This document shows, in pieces, positions 34,917 to 43,700 of a stretch of 64,000 nt of DNA. Each line of letters starts with the position of its first letter. The stretch's first letter is position 1. The stretch covers positions 3,100,001 to 3,164,000 of the forward strand of contig OZ241896.1 in assembly GCA_965203565.1 (NCBI GenBank), in the 5' to 3' direction. Origin of the DNA: JAAXGX01 sp965203565. GTDB taxonomy: Bacteria; Acidobacteriota; Vicinamibacteria; Vicinamibacterales; UBA8438. The position numbers and the translations under genes are program-made. The notes under the pieces were generated by a model that worked only from the letters and a program-made list of their open reading frames with translations, was not told where the DNA came from and did no database searches.

Positions 34917-36500
34917 TCACGAAGGCCGACGCCAGCCATGCGGCGCCGTCAACCACTCCAGTCCGCTTCGCGTGTAATGTCCCAGCGTTCCGAAAATGTC
35001 GAACGGCAAGCGCGCCAGCGCCCAGGGGATGCACTCGGGGCGCGTAGCGGAAGGCGCAAGGCGGACGGCCGCGACTACCGCCAGAGCCCAGACCAGAATC
35101 TCGCCGGCGAGCACCGCCCCGGCCGACGCCGTCAAAGCTCGCAGCCCCCCAGCCGTCGCTCCCACGGCAAGAACTGCCCATGAACCAACCCACAATGCCG
35201 GCAGATGACGTCGAAGCAGATCCCCCCAACGGACGCCTAGCTGCGACAATGCGGCTTGCGCCATGAGCAGAGACGCGACAATCTGGGCGCCAACGATCCC
35301 GATGGCTACGCCGCTCAAGCCCCGGCGGCTTCCGATCCACGCGCCGAGGACCACGAGCGCGGCGTGCGTCGCCTGCCGCCACGACTCCGAATAGACTCCC
35401 CCCATGGCGCGCACGACCGCGACGTCGAGAATACCGCACAGTCGGAACGGGATCGTGAGCGAAAGGATTCGAAACGCTGTAACCGCCGCGTCCCACTGCC
35501 CTCCCAAAAGAACGAAAACGACCTCCGGCGCCGCCACGAGCATCAACACGCTGGCCGGAAGCATCATCAACGACAGCGCTTCGATACTGCTGCGATAGAC
35601 GGCGTGCAGCCGATCGACGCGCTGCTGCCGCCGCGCCATCGCAGGAAACGCCACCTCGAACAAGTTGCCGCCGACGTACTCGACCAAGAGCGACGCCAAC
35701 CGGTCCGCACGGGTGTAGTAGCCTAACGACGCGACTCCCAACCAGCGCCCGACGGCGAAGTACCCGCCTGCCTTCGCGACGAAGTCGGACATCTGAATGA
35801 CTGAAAACCCGGCGCCCCGAAACACGAGATCGGCCGCGGCGCGCGCCTTCACGCGAAGCCGTGGGCGCGGCGGCGCGTAGGCAATCACCGCTGCTGTGCG
35901 GATCGACGTGCGGACGATCTCACCCCAGACCAGCGCCCAGACGCCGACCCCGCAGGCGGCAAGGCCGCACGCCGTGAGCCCGTTGCCGAGCGCGTAAGAC
36001 AGAAGATCGGGAGCCGCCAAATCTCTGAACCGAAGGTCACGACGCAGCAAATGCTCCGAGACCACTCCGACGCCGCCGATGACGAACACGGCGGACAGCG
36101 CCTGAACGATCTGCGGCGCCGCTGGCTCGTCGAACAGTCGGCCGACGGCCGGCGCAAGCAACCAAAGCATCGCCGCGACGACAAATCCGATTGCGGTCGA
36201 CAGAACGAACCCGGCGCTGATCTGACGGCCGGTCAACTCATGCTGCTGGATGACGGCGTGCCCGATGCTGATCTGGGCCAGCCTCCTGCCCAAGTCCAGG
36301 AAAATCCAGGCAATGCCGAACAGTCCGAAGTCCTCCGGCGTCAGCAACCGGGAGAGGATCGCCAGCACCAGCAACGTCAAGGGTATCCTGATGGCGGTCG
36401 TCAGATACGACCAGACGGCTCCGCCCAGGGTCCGGACGATCAGGCGCGCCGACGGCCTGTCGGGCCCACGACGCTGCGTCTCAGGATGTATGGGTGACAC
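34917..36500 (-). CDS. Polysaccharide flippase (Wzx/PST family)
   Basis: 527 residues, GTG start. It has about 12-14 hydrophobic segments across the whole length, starting LTTAIRIPLTLLVLAILSRLLTPEDFGLFGIAW, the TPEDFG block being typical of the PST/MOP flippases. It should translocate undecaprenyl-linked oligosaccharide across the inner membrane for surface polysaccharide assembly. It follows the polymerase/ligase-like gene by 13 bases on the same strand, indicating one transcript. This block is less GC-rich than the housekeeping genes. No glycosyltransferases are present nearby, so sugars must be assembled elsewhere. Confidence 0.88.
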   Translation of the reverse strand: MSPIHPETQRRGPDRPSARLIVRTLGGAVWSYLTTAIRIPLTLLVLAILSRLLTPEDFGLFGIAWIFLDLGRRLAQISIGHAVIQQHELTGRQISAGFVLSTAIGFVVAAMLWLLAPAVGRLFDEPAAPQIVQALSAVFVIGGVGVVSEHLLRRDLRFRDLAAPDLLSYALGNGLTACGLAACGVGVWALVWGEIVRTSIRTAAVIAYAPPRPRLRVKARAAADLVFRGAGFSVIQMSDFVAKAGGYFAVGRWLGVASLGYYTRADRLASLLVEYVGGNLFEVAFPAMARRQQRVDRLHAVYRSSIEALSLMMLPASVLMLVAAPEVVFVLLGGQWDAAVTAFRILSLTIPFRLCGILDVAVVRAMGGVYSESWRQATHAALVVLGAWIGSRRGLSGVAIGIVGAQIVASLLMAQAALSQLGVRWGDLLRRHLPALWVGSWAVLAVGATAGGLRALTASAGAVLAGEILVWALAVVAAVRLAPSATRPECIPWALARLPFDIFGTLGHYTRSGLEWLTAPHGWRRPS

Positions 36501-36513
36501 GTGAGCAGGAACG

Positions 36514-37869
36514 TCATTCGGCTACGGAACGCGTCCGCCGGGCGCCGTCGGCGCGCGTCTCTCGAATCGAGTACTCCGCCATGGCGCAAGTCAACCCTAT
36601 GATGAAAACGTTACCGGGGTGGGAAAACGCTCGGTCAAAGGCCATTGCAGACACGGCCAGAACGATGGCCCAGCCCACGCCGGCGTCGGTGGCTATCGAC
36701 CGCGGCGCCTTCAGATGCATCCCGATCAGAGACCCTAGAAACAGCAGCAACAGAATCAGCGGCGCGACGCCTGACTCTCCCCAAAACATCAGGTACGTAT
36801 TGTGCGCTCCGCACGCCCGGCTCTCCCTGTGAAGTCCGGCGCCGCAAGGAATCCCTGCGGCTCCTTTCAACTCGAGGGACTGGGTCAGCCCATTGCCGAT
36901 AATCGGCGACTCGGCGATGAGCGACATCGCCGCAGGCCAAATTCTAATCCGGGGAATGGAATAAAAAGCTTCAATCGTCAGGTCACGGGCGAAATAAAAT
37001 CGGTCCGTCGGTCCGCCAACGTCGTCCACGTAGCCGATGACCGGCGCCGTCATCCGGACAATGGCGAGCAGCACCACTCCCATGAGCAAAACGGCGGCAT
37101 ACGACGCGCGCACGCGGCCCCGAGTCCTGGAAGGCCACCGGAAAAGCAAGAAAAAAACGCCAATGACGACCAGTATCACCATCGCCGTCCTCGACTGCGT
37201 CAAGTACGCCGCGGAGATGGCGAACACCGCCGCCAGCATCGCGAACTTGCGGTATCGGCGGGAAGCCGTCAACGCCAACGCCAGAACAACCGTCTGGCAG
37301 GCCAGAACGGCGGCCAGGTTGGGATCGGCGTAAGTGCCTATAGCCCGATAGAGGGCGATCGCCCTGTAAATCCCTACCTGAGCCTCGGCATAGACAGTAT
37401 TCAGCAGCACCGGCGTGAAGATTATCGCGATGCAGGTCGCCGTCTGAATCGCCAGAACCCCCGCCAACAACTTTTCGACTCCGATCCGCCGCAACGCCAT
37501 CGCTGCGGTCAACGCCGCCGCTGTGACCAACAGAATGGCCAGGATGGAATGAAAAGTCATGTAGTAAATGTGAAAGGGATTAATGCGCGACTCGGCGCCG
37601 GTGACGATCGCCGCGCACCAGCCGATTGTCAAGTAGGAAGTCATTGCGGCCACATACAGGCAACCGGCTGCTCCCAAGCTCCGCCGAAGCGGGCCGCGAA
37701 CGGTCAGAAGCAGCAAGACGCAGCAAAACGTGATTCCAACAGTGATGAACCAACCCGTACCGACAGTCATGTTGAAAAAATGGTTGAGGTTCACCTGCGT
37801 CGCGAGCGCGAGCCACCAGAATCCCAGAGTGGCCGGGCCGGGCATCGACTTTTTTTTGTCGAAAGACAT
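36514..37869 (-). CDS. O-antigen ligase/polymerase family membrane protein
   Basis: 451 residues, about ten membrane helices. The long periplasmic loop between late helices contains SPIIGNGLTQSLEL and CGAHNTYLMFWGESGVAPLI, resembling the G-x-G ... H-N motif of the Wzy/WaaL superfamily, where the histidine is essential. The start at 37869 (MSFDKKK) was chosen for its positive charges before the first helix; the coding start is AT-rich. Role: polymerise repeat units or ligate glycan to lipid A or protein. It is divergent from the chain-length gene. Confidence 0.85.
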   Translation of the reverse strand: MSFDKKKSMPGPATLGFWWLALATQVNLNHFFNMTVGTGWFITVGITFCCVLLLLTVRGPLRRSLGAAGCLYVAAMTSYLTIGWCAAIVTGAESRINPFHIYYMTFHSILAILLVTAAALTAAMALRRIGVEKLLAGVLAIQTATCIAIIFTPVLLNTVYAEAQVGIYRAIALYRAIGTYADPNLAAVLACQTVVLALALTASRRYRKFAMLAAVFAISAAYLTQSRTAMVILVVIGVFFLLFRWPSRTRGRVRASYAAVLLMGVVLLAIVRMTAPVIGYVDDVGGPTDRFYFARDLTIEAFYSIPRIRIWPAAMSLIAESPIIGNGLTQSLELKGAAGIPCGAGLHRESRACGAHNTYLMFWGESGVAPLILLLLFLGSLIGMHLKAPRSIATDAGVGWAIVLAVSAMAFDRAFSHPGNVFIIGLTCAMAEYSIRETRADGARRTRSVAE

Positions 37870-37886
37870 AATGCCTGCCGCTTTTT

Positions 37887-37892
37887 TATGAT
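37887..37892 (+). promoter_or_regulatory. -10-like TATGAT box for the chain-length gene
   Basis: TATGAT lies in the 59-base AT-rich gap between two divergent polysaccharide genes, 37 bases before the TTG start at 37929. A GAGAGG ribosome-binding site is at 37916-37921, seven bases before that start. No clear -35 is seen. Confidence 0.35.
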
Positions 37893-37928
37893 ACCCTGAC
37901 GGGAGCGTCAAAAGCGAGAGGCGGTCCT

Positions 37929-39512
37929 TTGCAATTTTCGAATCGGAACGACGAGTACGTGCCGCTCGCGAGCTACGTGCTTGTGGCGGCCTCATGGCGG
38001 CGCGAGATTGCTCTCGGCGCCGTACTTGCCGCAGTGGCGGGCGGCGCGTTGGCCCTTCTGGTCGAGGTTCTCGCTCCTGAATACTCAGCGTCCGCCGATG
38101 TGGCGGTAATCGACACGAGAACGACCGTTTCGTTGGACGAGTCGTTCCAGGCGGCCGAGAGTGTGTTCCTGCAGCGACGGGGAAACTTCAATCAAGCTTA
38201 CCTTGCCCGACGCGCCGCGCTCCTGGGGTTGGTCAAGAGCGGCAACGTAGCCGAAGCCGTGGCCAGGAGCATGGATTGGCTGGATGCGGGAGACCCGGTG
38301 AAATTGAGTGTTTTGCTCGATTCGGTGTCCGCTGAGCTTGTCACTATCGGAACCGTGACGGACAGGAATCAGAGCGATCTACTGCGCATCACGTTGGAAG
38401 CCGATTCTCCTGAACAGGCCGTGCTTGGCGCCAATGCTTGGGCTACGCAGTACGTGGCGGAGGCGAATCACGTGTTCACGCCGGTGACGCCGGGCGTAGT
38501 CACCAACGTTCAACAAAGAGTTGAAGAAGCCGAGAATGCTTACTTGCAGGCTCAGGTGGAGTTGGAGAAGCACTTGACCCGGAACAATGCCGAACAGCTC
38601 CAGCGGCGCGCGGATTTGATGCGCGAAGATCTCGTGAAAATGCAGGAAGCCCGAAACACTCTCCTGGGCATGCAGATCGACGCCCGTACGACGCAACAGG
38701 CGGCGTTACTGAGCGAACGTCACTCCATTCGGCGAAAGCTGGAGACCATAGAGGACAACATCACATCACTTTTGCAGCATGTCGAGATTGGGGGTGATGC
38801 GACCGTCCTGTCGAGTTCTCTGGCTGTCCAGCTGCTCAAGCTTCAGCTCTACAGCTTGAACGAGACGGGCCTGGAGATTAGCTTGGAAAATAATAGCCCG
38901 GTGCACAGAGATGAGGCTTCACTGCTTCGTGACGTCAATTCGCTGCATGAAGCGGTGCAAGCGCATCTGGATCGTGTCAATGAAGCCATTCAAGATCAGA
39001 TGGATGGCGTGACCAGACAGGCAGCGCATTTAAGCTCATTACAGGCCAGATTACCGGAAACCGATCCCGAATTTTCCTTGTCATATTTTGAGCCACTTAC
39101 CGAGTCTGTTTTTTCGAGCCGGAATTCGTATATAGAAGTCATTGGCTCCATTGAAATGGAGATTCAGACTCTTGGAGTGCAATTGGAGAACGTCGCTTCA
39201 AGGACGAAGCTCCTGACTCAGCGGCGGGATCTGGCTTACTCCAATCTGGAGACGCTTCAGAACGAAGTGGTCGAACTGCAATTGACGTCCGCCGGCGCTC
39301 AGTCGGTGGTGCGCATAGGAGCGCCTGCAGTTGCGTCGAAAAGCACAAGGCCGAGTCCGATCATCGTTGGAGCGGCTCTGGGAGCGGCGATGCTGCCGCT
39401 CTCGGCGCTCCTCGTCTTGTTCTTGAACACCATAGGCATCCAGCCGCTTCTTCGACGGGCGGGAAACGAGCATCAGGACAGCGTCGTCATGTCGCCGCAG
39501 TCCGACCCCTGA
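37929..39512 (+). CDS. Wzz/GumC-like polysaccharide chain-length determinant
   Basis: 527 residues, TTG start supported by GAGAGG seven bases upstream. Two membrane helices flank the protein: ALGAVLAAVAGGALALLVEVLA near residue 30 and IIVGAALGAAMLPLSALLVLFL near 490. Between them is a long, mainly helical periplasmic region with coiled-coil stretches (about 195-300 and 320-430). This is the Wzz/PCP architecture that sets polymer length with Wzy and Wzx. There is no C-terminal tyrosine-kinase domain. Codon use is clearly more AT-rich than the following ABC exporter, marking the block's right edge. Confidence 0.8.
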   Translation: MQFSNRNDEYVPLASYVLVAASWRREIALGAVLAAVAGGALALLVEVLAPEYSASADVAVIDTRTTVSLDESFQAAESVFLQRRGNFNQAYLARRAALLGLVKSGNVAEAVARSMDWLDAGDPVKLSVLLDSVSAELVTIGTVTDRNQSDLLRITLEADSPEQAVLGANAWATQYVAEANHVFTPVTPGVVTNVQQRVEEAENAYLQAQVELEKHLTRNNAEQLQRRADLMREDLVKMQEARNTLLGMQIDARTTQQAALLSERHSIRRKLETIEDNITSLLQHVEIGGDATVLSSSLAVQLLKLQLYSLNETGLEISLENNSPVHRDEASLLRDVNSLHEAVQAHLDRVNEAIQDQMDGVTRQAAHLSSLQARLPETDPEFSLSYFEPLTESVFSSRNSYIEVIGSIEMEIQTLGVQLENVASRTKLLTQRRDLAYSNLETLQNEVVELQLTSAGAQSVVRIGAPAVASKSTRPSPIIVGAALGAAMLPLSALLVLFLNTIGIQPLLRRAGNEHQDSVVMSPQSDP

Positions 39513-39548
39513 ACGCTTCCTGCGCGGGCTGTCGCCACGCCTGCCGCG

Positions 39549-42500
39549 TCACTCCGTGCGGAGGGCGCCGAGGAGAGGGACGCGGAGGACGGCGAACGTC
39601 GCGGCCAGCGAGGCGGTCAGGCCGGTCGCCACCACCACGGCGAGCAGCGCGCCCAGCGACAGCATCGGCAGGCCCACGCCGCGCTCGACCCAGGCCGGAG
39701 CGATGGCGACCAGGGCGGAGGCCGCGCCGGCCAGCACGCCGGCGAACAGCAGGAACGCGTTCTCGGCCAGCACCATCAGCGAGACGTGGCCGCTGTTGTA
39801 GCCGACGGCGCGGAGCAGCGCCATCTCGCGCTGCCGCTCCAGGACGTTCCGCAGCAGCACGGCGCCGAGGCCGAACGTGCCGAGGACGAGGCCCAGTCCG
39901 CCCAGCGTCTGGAACGTCGCGAGGTAGGTGTTCTCGACCCGGTGGAAGGCGGCCAGCCGTTCGCCGGTCGAGGCGGCGTCGAAACCGAAGTCGGCCAGCC
40001 GGTCCTCGAACGCCGCCGCCGCCGCGTCCATCCGCGCCGGGGGAGCGTCGATCAGGAAGAACCGGTAGCCGTCGCGGTCGGGGAACAGCCGCTCGAAGTG
40101 GCGTTCGCCGATCAGCAGCTCCCGCTGGAAGATGCTGTCCGACAGCGCGGCGACGATCCGCAGGCGGACGGGGCGGCCGGTGTCGCGGTTGAGCACGAAG
40201 TCGTCGCCCACCGAGAGGTGGAGGGCGTAGGCCAGCGACGTCGCGTCGGCGATCGCCGGGATCGCGCCGTCGTCGAACTCCCGGTCGAGCAGCAGCCACG
40301 GGTTCGCGGCCTCCGCCTCCGACTCCGCGAGGCTGGCGCCGAACCGGAACCGCCCTTCCGCCACGAACGCCGCGGTCGGCGCCAGGATCCGGGGGTCCTT
40401 CGCCTGGTACAGGTTCAGGCAGCTCGCATCCTCGCCGGGCCGCACCCGGAACCGCCGGAGCGTCACGCCGTCGAGCGGTCCGCCCGCCGCGTGCAGGTCG
40501 GCGACGCCGAGCGCGTCGCGGCCGGCGGCGCTCGACGGGTCGTGCGCGATCGGCAGCAGCGTGTCGGCCAGCAGCGTGAACCCGCCGGTCCCCGACGCCG
40601 GGTCGAGGTCGGCGCCGGCGCCGACCTCGACCCGGCGGAACGCATCGACGGCGACGATGATGAACGCGGCCAGCGCGATCAGGGCGATGCAGAGGACGCT
40701 GCGGCCGGGGCGGCAGGTGGCGTTGCGGAAGCCGAGCTGCGAGACCGACCACGGCCCCCGCGTATGGCGCCGCGGCCGGTCGTACAGCCACGACGCCGCG
40801 AACGCCAGCATCGCGCCGAGCAGCAGCAGCCCCCCGGCGAAGAAACCGGCCGTTTCGCTCAGCAGATCCGCCGACGCCCCGGCTACGCACGCCAGGCCGG
40901 AGACGGCCAGCGCCGCGGCGGCGTACAGGGCGCCGGTGGTCCGCCGCGTCCCGGCCGCCGCGGCAACCCGCCCCGCCTGCGCCGCTTCGGTCAGCGCGCC
41001 CGACAGCAGGCTTCGGGGCGACGCCGGATTGATCGACCGCAACGTCCACGCGATGGAGCCGAACGCCGCGAGGATCCCGCCGGCCGCGCCGGCGGCCAGG
41101 TCGGAGGGCGACACGTGCAGCGTCAACCGGGTGGTGCCGACCGCGTCCACCCACCAGGTCCGCAGGCCGAACATGATCGCCTCGCCGTAGGCGACGGCGC
41201 CCGCCGCGCCGAGCAGGCTGCCGGCGGCCGACAGCGCGAGCGCCTCGCACCAGAACAACCTGCGAATGGCGGACGGCGGGAACCCGGCCGCCTTCAGCAG
41301 TCCGATCTCCCGGAGGCGCTGCTCGACGCCGAGCCGGAAGAACAGGCTGGCCAGCAGCAGCGCCGAGACGACCAGGAAGAAGCTGAAGTAGAAGAAGTAC
41401 AGGCCGAAGTCGGTCACCCCGGCCGACGCCTCCAGCGCGAGGGCGCGGGCCGGGTAGACGACGAGGCCGAGGGCGAGCGGGTCGAGCTTCGCGCGCAGCG
41501 CGGCGGCGACCCGGCCGGCGTCGGGCGCGCCTTCCCCCGTCCCGGACAGCAGCCGCACCGAGGTCAGTCGCCCCCAGCGCGACGCCCAGAGCCGCTGCCC
41601 GGTCTCCAGCGGGATGAACGCCTTCGGCGTGGTCCGATGCTCGTCCCAGTACGCCTCGTCCTTCGGACGAATCAGCCCCAGGTCGATCTCGAACGGCGGG
41701 TCCCACCCGGTGACGTCGTTCGCTTCGGTGATCCCCGGATAGTCGGGGGCGAGCCGGCGATCGTCCGCGGCGCCCGCTATCGGCGTCACGCCGGCCACCT
41801 GCAGCCGGTCCCGCCGGGTGGCCAGCCGTCCCTCGTCCTCCCAGACGTAATACTCGATCTCGATCCGCTCGCCCGGCTCGACGCCGAGGTCGTCGGCGGC
41901 CCAGCGGTTCAGGACGACCGGCGCGGCGCCGCCCGCCGGCGCGGACGACGGCAGGCCGGGCGCTATCGCGTCCAGGTCGATGGCGGTGACCAGCGAGTAC
42001 GGCGTCGCGCGCTCACCGGCGCTCAGCCGGTTCGCCAAGTAGGTCAGGATCGGCTGCGCCCGCAGATCCAGCTCGGCGGCGGTCTCGGTGACGGCGGCGG
42101 CGGCGCGGTCGTCGATCAGGCCGGCGGCCGACTCGACCGACACGGCGCCCCGCTCCTCGATCGGGACGACCCGCAGTCCGAGGTCGTCCAGCGCGGTGGC
42201 CTCGCGCGCCGCCGCTTCCGCCGCCGCCAGCCGCCGGGCGGCTTCCGGCGCGGCGTCCGCGGCGCCGGCCGACGCGCGCAGCAGGACCGTGTTCGCCCGC
42301 CTGTCCTGTTCGAGCGCCTGCTGCAGGCGCGCCAGCGAGACGAAGACCGAGCGGGCGAGCCCCTGCTGCGGCCGGAACGAGAACTCGCCCAGCTCGTCCG
42401 GCCGGAGCGCCTGCGCCACGCCGAGCCGCAGCGTCCGGCCGACGTCGTCCCGCCGCCCGTGCAGCGAGCTGATCGGCGCGTCGGACGGCTTCTCGACCCG

Positions 42501-42971
42501 GACGAGGATCGCTTCGTCGATCTCCGCCGCCAGCTCGCGGGCCAGTCCGCCGCTGATCAGCGCCCGGTTGCGGTCCGGCGTCCGGACCTGGCCGGCGAGG
42601 CCGTGAAAGGCCCAGAACCGGTCGTCCACGCCGTACACCTGGACCGCCGACGCGCGGCGTCCGCTCGGCTGGTGGGTCACGAACCCCTCGACCGCGACGA
42701 TCGGGATCGCCTCGGCGAACGCCTCCGGCATCCCAGGCGCCGCGAGCAGGTCGGCGGCCAGATCCTCCCGGACGAAACCGGCGCTCGTCACCACCTGGTC
42801 GACCGCCCCGAGCCTTTCGAGCGCCAGGCCGCGCAGGCTGATCCGGACGGACGATCCGACCAGCAGGGCGCCGGCCAGGACCGCGACCGACACCGACACC
42901 CCGGCCACCACCGCCAGGTTGGTCTTCCAGAAGTGGACGAAGCTGCGTCGGACCAGGGTGAGGAGCTTCAT
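39549..42971 (-). CDS. ABC transporter permease with FtsX domains (MacB/LolC-like)
   Basis: 1,140 residues. It begins with a membrane helix (NLAVVAGVSVSVAVLAGALLVG), a long periplasmic segment (about 45-500), a first FtsX domain (about 510-700; FFYFSFFLVVSALLLASLFFRLGVEQRLREIGLLKAAGFPP), two further helices, a second periplasmic part, and a C-terminal FtsX domain (about 1010-1130; RQREMALLRAVGYNSGHV). Duplicated FtsX units in one chain allow it to work without a second permease. Likely role: lipoprotein, lipid or peptide export with the ATPase encoded just upstream (stop to start 7 bases). Substrate unknown. Confidence 0.88.
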   Translation of the reverse strand: MKLLTLVRRSFVHFWKTNLAVVAGVSVSVAVLAGALLVGSSVRISLRGLALERLGAVDQVVTSAGFVREDLAADLLAAPGMPEAFAEAIPIVAVEGFVTHQPSGRRASAVQVYGVDDRFWAFHGLAGQVRTPDRNRALISGGLARELAAEIDEAILVRVEKPSDAPISSLHGRRDDVGRTLRLGVAQALRPDELGEFSFRPQQGLARSVFVSLARLQQALEQDRRANTVLLRASAGAADAAPEAARRLAAAEAAAREATALDDLGLRVVPIEERGAVSVESAAGLIDDRAAAAVTETAAELDLRAQPILTYLANRLSAGERATPYSLVTAIDLDAIAPGLPSSAPAGGAAPVVLNRWAADDLGVEPGERIEIEYYVWEDEGRLATRRDRLQVAGVTPIAGAADDRRLAPDYPGITEANDVTGWDPPFEIDLGLIRPKDEAYWDEHRTTPKAFIPLETGQRLWASRWGRLTSVRLLSGTGEGAPDAGRVAAALRAKLDPLALGLVVYPARALALEASAGVTDFGLYFFYFSFFLVVSALLLASLFFRLGVEQRLREIGLLKAAGFPPSAIRRLFWCEALALSAAGSLLGAAGAVAYGEAIMFGLRTWWVDAVGTTRLTLHVSPSDLAAGAAGGILAAFGSIAWTLRSINPASPRSLLSGALTEAAQAGRVAAAAGTRRTTGALYAAAALAVSGLACVAGASADLLSETAGFFAGGLLLLGAMLAFAASWLYDRPRRHTRGPWSVSQLGFRNATCRPGRSVLCIALIALAAFIIVAVDAFRRVEVGAGADLDPASGTGGFTLLADTLLPIAHDPSSAAGRDALGVADLHAAGGPLDGVTLRRFRVRPGEDASCLNLYQAKDPRILAPTAAFVAEGRFRFGASLAESEAEAANPWLLLDREFDDGAIPAIADATSLAYALHLSVGDDFVLNRDTGRPVRLRIVAALSDSIFQRELLIGERHFERLFPDRDGYRFFLIDAPPARMDAAAAAFEDRLADFGFDAASTGERLAAFHRVENTYLATFQTLGGLGLVLGTFGLGAVLLRNVLERQREMALLRAVGYNSGHVSLMVLAENAFLLFAGVLAGAASALVAIAPAWVERGVGLPMLSLGALLAVVVATGLTASLAATFAVLRVPLLGALRTE

Positions 42972-42978
42972 CGCCGGT

Positions 42979-43668
42979 TCACGTCGCCGCCGGCCGGCGC
43001 GGCTCGATCCGCTCCAGTTTCCGGTTGGCCAGGCGGAACCGTATGGAGCAGCGTTCGGCCAGGGCGGCGTTGTGACTCACGATCACCAGGATCGTCTCTT
43101 GCCGCCGGTGCAGCGTGAAGAGAAGCGACGCCACCGCCGCCGCCGACTCCTGGTCGAGGTTGCCGGTCGGCTCGTCGCACAGCAGCAGCGGGGGCTGCCG
43201 GATCAGCGCCCGCGCCAGCGCCACCCGCTGCCGCTCGCCGCCCGACAGCTCCGCCGGGCGGTGGTCGACGCGGTCGCGCAGCCCCACTTGGTCGATCAGC
43301 CTGACCGCCCGCTCGGTCGCCGCCGCGTCCGGGTCGCCGACCAGCGTCGGCGTCAGCACGTTCTCGAGAACCGTGCACTGCGGCAGCAGCAGGTGGTCCT
43401 GGAAAACGAAGCCGACGCGCGTGTTGCGGAACGCCGCGATCTCCCGGTCGTCAAGGTCGAACGGGCTGCCGCCGTCGAGCGTCACGCTGCCGGCGCTCGG
43501 CGACTCGAGGGCGCCGAGCAGGTACAGCAGCGTGCTCTTCCCGCTCCCCGACGGCCCGACGATCGAGGCGGAGTCGCCGCGCTCCAGGGTGAAGCTGACG
43601 TCTTCGAGAATCGACAGCGCCCCCCGGGCCGTGGGGTACTCCTTGCCGAGATTCTTGACTGCGAGCAC
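42979..43668 (-). CDS. ABC transporter ATP-binding protein (MacB/LolD type)
   Basis: 229 residues from GTG 43668, preceded by AGGGTG; another GTG at 43677 is possible. Walker A GPSGSGKST, Q-loop FVFQDHLLLPQCTVLENVL, signature LSGGERQRVALARAL, Walker B LLLCDEPTGNLD and the H-loop VSHN are all intact. The NLD after Walker B and overall length match LolD/MacB-type ATPases, which partner with FtsX-domain permeases such as the gene immediately downstream. Confidence 0.92.
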   Translation of the reverse strand: MLAVKNLGKEYPTARGALSILEDVSFTLERGDSASIVGPSGSGKSTLLYLLGALESPSAGSVTLDGGSPFDLDDREIAAFRNTRVGFVFQDHLLLPQCTVLENVLTPTLVGDPDAAATERAVRLIDQVGLRDRVDHRPAELSGGERQRVALARALIRQPPLLLCDEPTGNLDQESAAAVASLLFTLHRRQETILVIVSHNAALAERCSIRFRLANRKLERIEPRRPAAT

Positions 43669-43700
43669 CGGGCACACCCTGCACGCCCGACGAGGGACCG

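Noticed and set aside
39786..43118. A 1,110-codon open frame on the plus strand opposite the ABC permease
   Set aside because: The permease and its ATPase partner have clear motifs on the minus strand; the plus-strand product is low-complexity and without motifs.
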